Below are positions 57,301-64,000 of a stretch of 64,000 nt of DNA, piece by piece. Each line of letters begins with the position of its first letter. The stretch's first letter is position 1. This stretch comes from Pilatotrama ljubarskyi. Taxonomy: Eukaryota > Basidiomycota > Agaricomycetes > Polyporales > Polyporaceae. The DNA lies in assembly GCA_022385805.1 (NCBI GenBank), contig MU277716.1, positions 124,001-188,000 of the forward strand, read 5' to 3'. Below the pieces are notes generated by a model. That model made no database searches and was not told where the DNA came from. It saw only the letters and a list, made by a program, of their open reading frames with translations. The position numbers and the translations under genes were made by a program.

Positions 57301-60300
57301 ATATGACGCGTCCGCTCGATGATACGCTGTCGTTCAGGCCTCCGCCGTCGCCGGGCTCGCCGCCGAAGACTGCTCTTCCGCTCCTGGAGATCCCAAATAG
57401 CGTCGCTGCTGAGCCCGAGGTGGTGTCCGAGCAGGCCCCCGTGTTCCAAGCGCAGCTGTTCGACACCGAGGCGAACCAGGCCGAGATCGACGACGGCGAG
57501 GGCTACCACGGGTCTGCTTCCGCGTCCGAGGACGATACCAAGAAGTCGTTCGACTTCACGGGCGAGCTCCAGAAGCTGAACGAGTCCGGCGGTTCCGACC
57601 GGCGCAGCTTCGTCGAGCAGCTCGAGAACGCGTTCAAGACGCCCGCACGCATCGAGCTGGGCTTCGACTTCGGCATCGAGGAGGGCATGCTTGCACCCCC
57701 CGTCCCGGCTCTGCCCAAGGGCCTGCACCTCCGCCCGACGCCTCCTGCCGAGGACGTCCCGAGGAGCTTCTCCAACTTGGGAGACACGACGTCGATGTTC
57801 GAGGGCTCGGACGAGGTTGGGAACCGCGATTCGGGCATATCTGGTTCGTCCCAGGACCATGAGCATGACATCAGCTTCATGATGCGCGAGCTCGAGGACG
57901 AGTGCCGTGTGTACCCGGAGCTGAACCGCTCTGCGTCAATGCGCTCGAAGCCCTCCGATGGTCGTCTGAACAAGGACTTCAAGTTTGGAGGCAAGCCGTC
58001 ACCCCAGGAATCATCGACGGATGATTCGGACTGCAGGCCGCTCACGTTGTCAGACATCATCCCGCCTCTGTCGCACTCGCACTCGAGGTCGCGCTCGCAG
58101 GCATCCACAACGGAGGATGACTCGGTCCTCAAGTCCATCATGGCGAAGGCTACCGACGTGATGCCCGGAGAGTCGGATAACCGCCCTCAAGCTGGCCCGG
58201 ATTCCCAGACGAAGCGCGCAGCTCAGACGTCCTTCCCTGACGAGGTCTCCCAGGGCCCTTCTCACACGCGCACCGAGTCCGGCTTGAGCTTCACTGGGTT
58301 CGACTCTTTCGACGAGGTCAGGCGTGGCTTCGAGTTTGGCCCGAACCGTCCTGCGTTCTGGGCCCCGCAAGAGGCCGTCTTCCGTCCCGCGCACAACAAG
58401 AACGAGTCCATGTTCAGCATCGCGTCCATCTCGTCCTATGGCGCCGTCGTCAATCCCGGCGCCCAGGATCCTTTCGGGTACGCGCACGGCCCGAGCCGCC
58501 CGCCGTCGATGGACGACATGTCGATCTCGATGTCCATGTCGGTCGACGACACGTTCTCGTTCATGCGCAACAAGCCCCGTAAGCGGGTCGACAGCGACGC
58601 CTCGAGCTTCTACTTCCGCGCACCTGGAGCGGCTCAGACTATGCACCCGTACCGACGCGGACACCGCCGTGGGCCCTCTGCCATGTCCGTCTCGTCTAAC
58701 GCGCCGCCGATCAGCTTGTACAACCGCAGCTTTGCCGGCCATCGCCGCAACGACTCGAACACGAGCGCGAGCTCTGTTGCGCTGTCGTACGCTATGCACG
58801 GCGCTGGCGGCGGACGCGCCGCGTGGGCTCAACACACCCGCGACTACTCAGTGGATTCCGTCATGAGCGATTACTCGGAGCGGCACCTCGGACGGCCAGG
58901 TCTTGGCGACAAGATGTTCGAGATGTCGCGCGGTGCACCGCTCAGCGCGATCTCGGCGTCGCCGGAGAGCACGTACAGTGATCCGGAAGCGAACCGTACC
59001 TCGTGGGACTCGATCATGGACAACGACAAGTACCCGTCCGCCGAGGACTCGATCTTCGAGAAGACGCGCAACCGGAATTCTGTTTCGTCTGAGTCGGTGT
59101 TCGGCTTTGACCCGTATGCGCAGTGTGGACGGCCGCAGCCGAGCCAGCAGTTCCGCCCGCTGTCCATTATGAGCGAGATGAGCGTGCATAGTCCGGTCAA
59201 GGAGGATGACACCATGATCACGGTATGTGATACGGCTATAACGTACGCACTCTCTTGCTGACCTGTGCATATTGCAGATGCTCGGTGGTGGACATGTTCG
59301 CAGGCGTTCAGTCAGTTCCCTGGTTGACGCCTCGCCGTGCGTGCGTGTCGAGCGGAACAAGCAGACCGCTCTTCCCGGTCGCGTCCTCCAGTTCGACGTT
59401 GAGCCGCCTGCGAAGGATTCCCCCAACAAGGCCAGACTCGTGGAGAAGCCCTCCATCGCGTCGACGTCTTCGTACCAGTTCGGTGGCGAGCGCATGATCA
59501 AGGCGCGTCAGGGCCTCTTGGAGCGTCAGAGCTTGGAAGACAGCGCGCTCATCGCGCAAGGCGAGGACCTCCTTGCGTCCTGTAAGTTCCATCGTTACTC
59601 TGTCGGATACTTGTGCTGAAGTACATTATCGCAGTGCGCGAGCGCTCCATCTTCAGCAAGCCCGCCCCAGCTGCCAGGTCGCGCTCAAGCACTTGCACCT
59701 CCAGCTCATCCGGCGCGGAGACCCCGCCACTGTCCGCCTCTGACGGCTCTTCGATGTCCGGCGGCTCCCAATCAAGCATCGACCTCGGCCACCTCAACAC
59801 GATCCTCACCAACATCACTCAGCCAAGCAGTGGTGTCGCGAGGGCTCGCACGCGCGCTAGAGCTCGAGGCATGGGCCACCGTCGTCGGATCGACCAGGCA
59901 CGCATGTCGCGCTCGTCCGTCTACGAGACCATTCAGGAGGAAGCCTCCGTCGCCTCGGGCTCCCCGTCCCCGAAGCACCCAACACCCCAGAGCGCCGCCA
60001 AGCAGCTCGGCAGTCCCCTTGTCAACAACTCCGTATACATCGTGGAGGGCGATACCGATTCTCTGTACAGCGACTGGGACGAGGACCGTGGCTTCATGAC
60101 CCTCCGCCATTACTACGCTCTCCGTGAAGAGGCTCAAGAGACTGTCAAGGAGAGCCGGCGCATGTGGGTCGATACCCCGTTCTCGATCTTTGCCGTCCAA
60201 TGTAAGTGCTGAGGATGCGTTCTCCGACCGTTTCGCTGACTTCGTCTTGCGCAGCTTTCCAGCCGCCTAAGGAACCTGCCGTCATGCAGGCCATGCTCGA

Positions 60301-60897
60301 GCACTCACAGAAGAACTACGGGCCCTTACCTTCTGAGTTGCGCCCTCACCGCGTGCGCTCTAGGACGTCGTCGAGAGCGTCGCCGTACCCTCTTCGCAAC
60401 ATGCGGTCCTCGTTCTCGCCGGACAAAGCCCACTCGTCACCCATCCAGATCTTTACGGACGGGCCGAGCAAACCTTTCGCTACGTCTGCACACGAGCAGC
60501 CCGTGCTACGTGAAGTCCGGAAGAGCGAGAACGTGCACTCCGCCTCGCCTGCCCCTGCGTTGGAGGAGATCAAGCCGTTCTCGCCCCTCCACGTCGAGCT
60601 CGAGACGTCGAAGCAGGGCAGGACCGCGTTCGGACTCCCCGCGCGTCCTCGTGTCACTTCGAGCACGCGACGTGCAGCTCTTGGGTGGTCGAAGCGCAGC
60701 AGTGGCAAGTCCAGCACTCAGGACTGCAAGGAGAACCTTTCTGCAAGCATGATGATCATCCCTACGTGAGTTTGCAGCCTCCTTTGAATCGTTTCGATGC
60801 TCACTGGCTGTCTAGACCCTCGGAGACGCTCAGGATCAACCGCCCCCGTCCTCGTGGGCGGCCTACTCCCGCTCGCGTCCCCGTCCCGGTGGCATGA
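54342..60897 (+). CDS. Very large Ser-rich, mostly disordered protein
   Basis: About 2,050 residues in at least seven exons. Joins: 55002/55059 (K-TPEPSKPLETRARF), 56357/56407 (DGDGD-AVLSILDAATNDLAS), 59222/59279 (MIT-MLGGGHVRRRSVS), then near 59581, 60200 and 60765; the stop is TGA 60895-60897. Bases 55420-55560 encode a highly charged KKDEKKTKDEKKTKEKGETT-type stretch. One likely structured or helical patch is ATNDLASLINRLDLE. Between about 58,300 and 59,150 the sequence repeats a basic-Ser theme (HNKNESMFSIASISS, KPRKRVDSDASSF, GHRRGPSAMSVSS, GHRRNDSNTSASS, TRDYSVDSVMSDYSE), resembling kinase or 14-3-3 target sites. There is no signal peptide, membrane span or enzyme motif. A scaffold or signalling role is an inference. 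The gene lacks close resemblance to any named protein I know. Confidence 0.82.
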
Positions 60898-62690
60898 TTC
60901 CTAACCCACAAGTCAAACATAACCTCGGGCTTCCTTCCTTCGTCTCTCGCCATCCGCTTGTCTCCCCCACGAATGCTCTGCGTCGGTCAACCGAGGAACG
61001 CCCCGCGTCTCTATGCTATGAAGATACTGTCTATGCTCCGAATCGTCTCGTCTTCCGGTGCTTTCTCGCAGTGCTATCAGATATCGTTTCGCTTTCTTGC
61101 ACCACTGCTTTCCACCTCTGCTCCCTGTACATGTTCATCTACTCGATTGTCGCCCGAGAGCCAACTACGGGCGCGACGACGGAGGGTCTGGAGGTTTCTT
61201 GTCCATCTCGGAGTTGTTTGCGTTCCGCGAGATGCGATTGTACATAGTTGCACTCCTATCTCGTATGCCGCACCGACTCCTAAGTATTGCTTTATCTCGT
61301 ACTCACTATATAGGCACTGTATCTGCTGTTCGTCGATCGAATGAATGATGCTTTGTCGGATAGAGCCGAGGTGCCCTGCCGGATGTCGCCGAGTTTGACT
61401 TCCGTAGACCCTCTCGCTGCCGCGCGCTGACCTTTGCAGACCCGACATGCATGGGAAGACCACATGCATGCTGGGAACTGCGCAATGTCGGTCTGCTCGG
61501 CACTAGCGCAGGTCGGTAGAGCGTCCCAGGAAGCTCTGGCGGTGCGAAGAACTTTCGGTCTCGTCCAGGAGGCGTCCGGCGGTGCTCACTTGCTCGTGGC
61601 GTTACATTTGCATTGCTAAAGCGCTGAAGCCCGGTGAAAGACGCCTCCGGGTGCCAGACTAGGAACTTACCAGATGAGCAGAGATCGAACTTCGACTTCG
61701 TACGTAGACTCAGCCAACCTGCCGGTGACGCCGCAAAGTTTGAGCGACACTGCCCATCACTGATCATCCCGGCCCGAGTGCACTTGGAAGTCGAGTGCGA
61801 TGCACGTCGAACTGTCAAGACTCGACGCGTCGGTCGCCGTGCCCGTTGGTGCTGCTTTGTATAATACCGAGCTCCAATTTCATCGCGCGCACACTGGAGT
61901 TTGATTCGCACCGATACTGTATGCATATTCGCGCCAGCCCCACATGGAAGTTAGGGATAGTGGATTAGCCGCATAGTAGACGCCCATAACACTACACACG
62001 CTTCTTGACTTCCTTGGACTCTCATTTCTTCCTCGGTCCCGTCAGAGACCGCGAGAACACGGTCAGGATGTAATGGGTTGGGAAGACGATCTATATCCAT
62101 GTTTGCTGCCACTGATGATCAATGGTTTTTTTCAATTTCCCAGCTGCTGTCGTAGATGGACTCGGCCGGCTGCGGTCGCGCACCGCCGAGTCCGCTGTGT
62201 CTACCTGCTTCCCGGGATACCAACGATGGAGGATGCCCCGAACAAGCCTACACGCTTACACCCGTTGATTTACTGGCTCTCCGGCAATACCCTATCAAGC
62301 TCGCTGTCTACATGCTGCCATATTGTAGTAGCACTCGACATACACGGATTATATTCACGAGCGAACCCGAGAAACGTGATATTACACGGAGCGCGGTTGG
62401 GTTCGAAGGACTTCGAGGGCTATGCTTCCGTCTCGGTCGGCCTGCCACGCACATCGGGTCAGTGCGAAGTTGACTTTCATCAATGTACACCTCGCCATTC
62501 ATTCTCAGCAGGATGCCAGTGAGTACGCATACAGACTGTCTCCTCGTGCGAGCTCTAGCTTCGATGCGGCTTACGAGAACGCCTGCAGCATCATTCAAGC
62601 TCGGCACTGCTGACTGCGTATCATATGAACTTTGAGCCAGTGCACGGCCCGGGCGCGACAGTTCCGCAGAACATGACGTCAACTTAGAAT
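60898..62690. other. Intergenic region without a recognised gene
   Basis: It starts with a pyrimidine-rich 3' flank of the large gene. A 206-codon minus-strand frame at 61306-61926 has no family motif and unremarkable, Arg/Ser-heavy content. No repeats or RNA genes were seen before 62690. Confidence 0.5.
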
Positions 62691-62693
62691 GCG

Positions 62694-62893
62694 TCGCCGA
62701 AAAGTGGTTGACTTTCCGTAAGAAACTAGGATTTTAGAATGGATTCTAAACAGACAGAAAAGGAAAGTGGGGTGAAGATCCGCCGGTTGGTTCAGAGTCC
62801 GACGGCGGGTCGGGCTCATCCTAGATGATGTACCGCCGGAGCTTTAGAACGGGGGGTCCGACCCCCGTCCTAATTCTAAACGGCGTTCTAAAC
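62694..62893. promoter_or_regulatory. Cluster of TTAGAA/TTCTAA palindromic motifs
   Basis: Six copies of TTAGAA or its complement occur in 200 bp: 62694-62700, a perfect palindrome TTTAGAATGGATTCTAAA at 62734-62751 (two copies), TTTAGAAC at 62843-62850, ATTCTAAACG at 62873-62882 and GTTCTAAACG at 62885-62894. A GGGGGTCCGACCCCC hairpin lies between the third and fourth sites. The cluster ends about 190 bp before the ATG at 63083. Confidence 0.5.
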
Positions 62894-63082
62894 GCACCGA
62901 TTCGGAAGGTGTACGAGCCGTCACCGCTTATTAATGGAAGACGCCCAAGTCCCGTTCAGGGCTGTCGTGCCAGACCGCTTTATATGTGTACGGAGTCGTC
63001 TTCTGGCGTCCTTGCATCCTCTCGTCGATCTATCATCCTCTCAACCCTCGGAGGTACACACTTAGCAGACTTCGCACCGCTC

Positions 63083-64000
63083 ATGAGCTCCCAAAACAAC
63101 TCTCAGCCTAAGGCAGTCTACTACCTCGACCGGTGGAGTTCAGACACACAGGCTGATTCTCTCCCGCCAATGCCGTCGAGCCAAGCAGTACGTGAACTTT
63201 CGTCCAGTCTTCGGCGCAATTCTCGATTGTTAGCTAACAGATTGCACAGAAGCCGATGGCCCCTGTGCCGGGTAGCAGCAAAGACTCCGGGATGCAGCTG
63301 CTCCTGCAACCCGACTCGCCGCACAACAGGTCCCTCGCCACTTCCCAGTCCTCACGTGCGCACCTGTCGAGCTCCTCACCCGCCGCTCTGCCAGCAGCAG
63401 ATGCACAGGCGAGGCTGCACTCGACCACTCGCGAGCAGCCAGGCCCGCCGTTGTTCTTAGAAGATCTATACTCCTCCGACAGCAACCCTGAGCTTACTGC
63501 CCCAGTGATGGCACGCCCTTCTCCCCCCTTCGCATCGTCCCAGCATCTCCAGTCAGACGGAACTCGCGACAAGGGGAAGAAGCGCGCCATCACGGAGTCC
63601 AATGCGACTCCCACCGCCGCCACAGGACGGACGAAGAGAGCCAAGGCCGCTACAAGGGCTTCGAGCCCTGCTCTTCCCGTGTCACAGGGACGGCGCAAGA
63701 ATGGCAGTACAGGGAAGAAGTACACAGGACGACAGGCTGGATCATCCAACTACACGGAGGATGACTTGAAGACTCTGCTCAGGTCCATTCGCCAGTTCTT
63801 GCCAATCGGACAGAACGGTTGGGATGCTGTCGCCCGTCAATTCAACGAATGGGCCATCCTGAATGGTCGTCCTAAGCGCGAGGTGAAGCCGCTCAAGGCA
63901 AAGTACGACAACGTGAGCCTTTGTACATTCCCTTTTGCTGCCACAGACTGCTGACCGTCCACTTTCCCAGCTTGTTCGCCTCGCATCGGAGAAACCAACA
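63083..64000 (+). CDS. DUF6818-like (Myb/SANT-type) protein, N-terminal part
   Basis: The start MSSQNNSQPKAVYYLDRWSS is followed by an intron after SSQA (GTACGT donor at 63188, acceptor before ATTGCACAG). A disordered Ser/Pro/Ala-rich region and a basic, nuclear-localisation-like segment (DKGKKRAITE, GRTKRAKAATR, GRRKNGSTGKK) come next. The domain reads SNYTEDDLKTLLRSIRQFLP-IGQNGWDAVARQFNEWAI, then RPKREVKPLKAKYDN, intron, LVRLASEKPT, and runs off the window. Tryptophan spacing and the 'YTEDDL...LP.G...W..VA..(F/Y)NEWA' pattern match the DUF6818 family, related to Myb/SANT DNA-binding proteins and common in basidiomycete and oomycete genomes. Its role is unknown; a nuclear location is inferred. 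Confidence 0.8.

Noticed and set aside
57102..57866. 254-codon minus-strand frame, Arg/Leu/Val-rich
   Set aside because: Antisense shadow of the strongly supported plus-strand exon.
61306..61926. 206-codon minus-strand frame
   Set aside because: No motif, no splice partners and unremarkable amino acid content.

Overview
This is nuclear DNA of a filamentous fungus, most likely a mushroom-forming basidiomycete (Agaricomycetes). Genes are dense, GC-rich and cut by many GT-AG introns of about 50-60 bp. Several products belong to families I know mainly or only from basidiomycetes (a DUF6533-type membrane protein, a DUF6818-type Myb-like protein, the F-box/LRR-like protein, the large Ser-rich proteins). 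There is no bacterial operon structure and no CRISPR array. Exon joins were worked out by hand from reading frames and GT-AG sites, so spans are firmer than every internal junction.

Layout. 1-2495 (+): C-terminal part of a fungal-specific transcription factor. 2810-4838 (-): secreted, probably GPI-anchored pepsin-like aspartic protease. 5137-5558: short tandem repeats. 5699-7033 (-): zinc-finger-like protein. 7034-9369: no gene seen, one tRNA-like (SINE-like) patch. 9370-14879 (-): P4-type lipid flippase. 14880-18328: about 3.4 kb with no recognisable gene. 18329-20008 (-): F-box protein. 21044-22687 (+): SMP-30/gluconolactonase-like protein. 22874-24042 (-): UTP16/Bud21-like ribosome biogenesis protein. 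24688-27033 (+): metacaspase. 27333-29630 (-): CHK1 kinase. 30646-32385 (+): multi-span membrane protein. 33267-33986 (-): intronless dual-specificity phosphatase. 34468-35046: 579-bp hAT-like MITE with a perfect 8-bp target duplication. 36351-37936: complete Tc1/mariner element with an open DD34E transposase. 38285-42142 (+): membrane-anchored double amidohydrolase. 42681-49039 (+): GCN2 eIF2alpha kinase. 49359-49430 (-): tRNA-Glu(CTC). 50005-51372 (+) and 51806-52983 (-): unknown proteins. 54342-60897 (+): very large Ser-rich low-complexity protein. 63083-end (+): DUF6818-like protein, cut by the window edge.

Functionally the window is a housekeeping and signalling neighbourhood rather than a metabolic cluster: nutrient stress (GCN2), DNA-damage checkpoint (CHK1), caspase-like proteolysis (metacaspase), membrane asymmetry (flippase) and ribosome assembly (UTP16). 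The genes alternate in strand and look independently transcribed. The clearest unusual features are the two DNA transposons, the three consecutive microexons around the metacaspase catalytic cysteine, the degenerate second half of the amidohydrolase, and a cluster of TTCTAAA palindromes upstream of the last gene.
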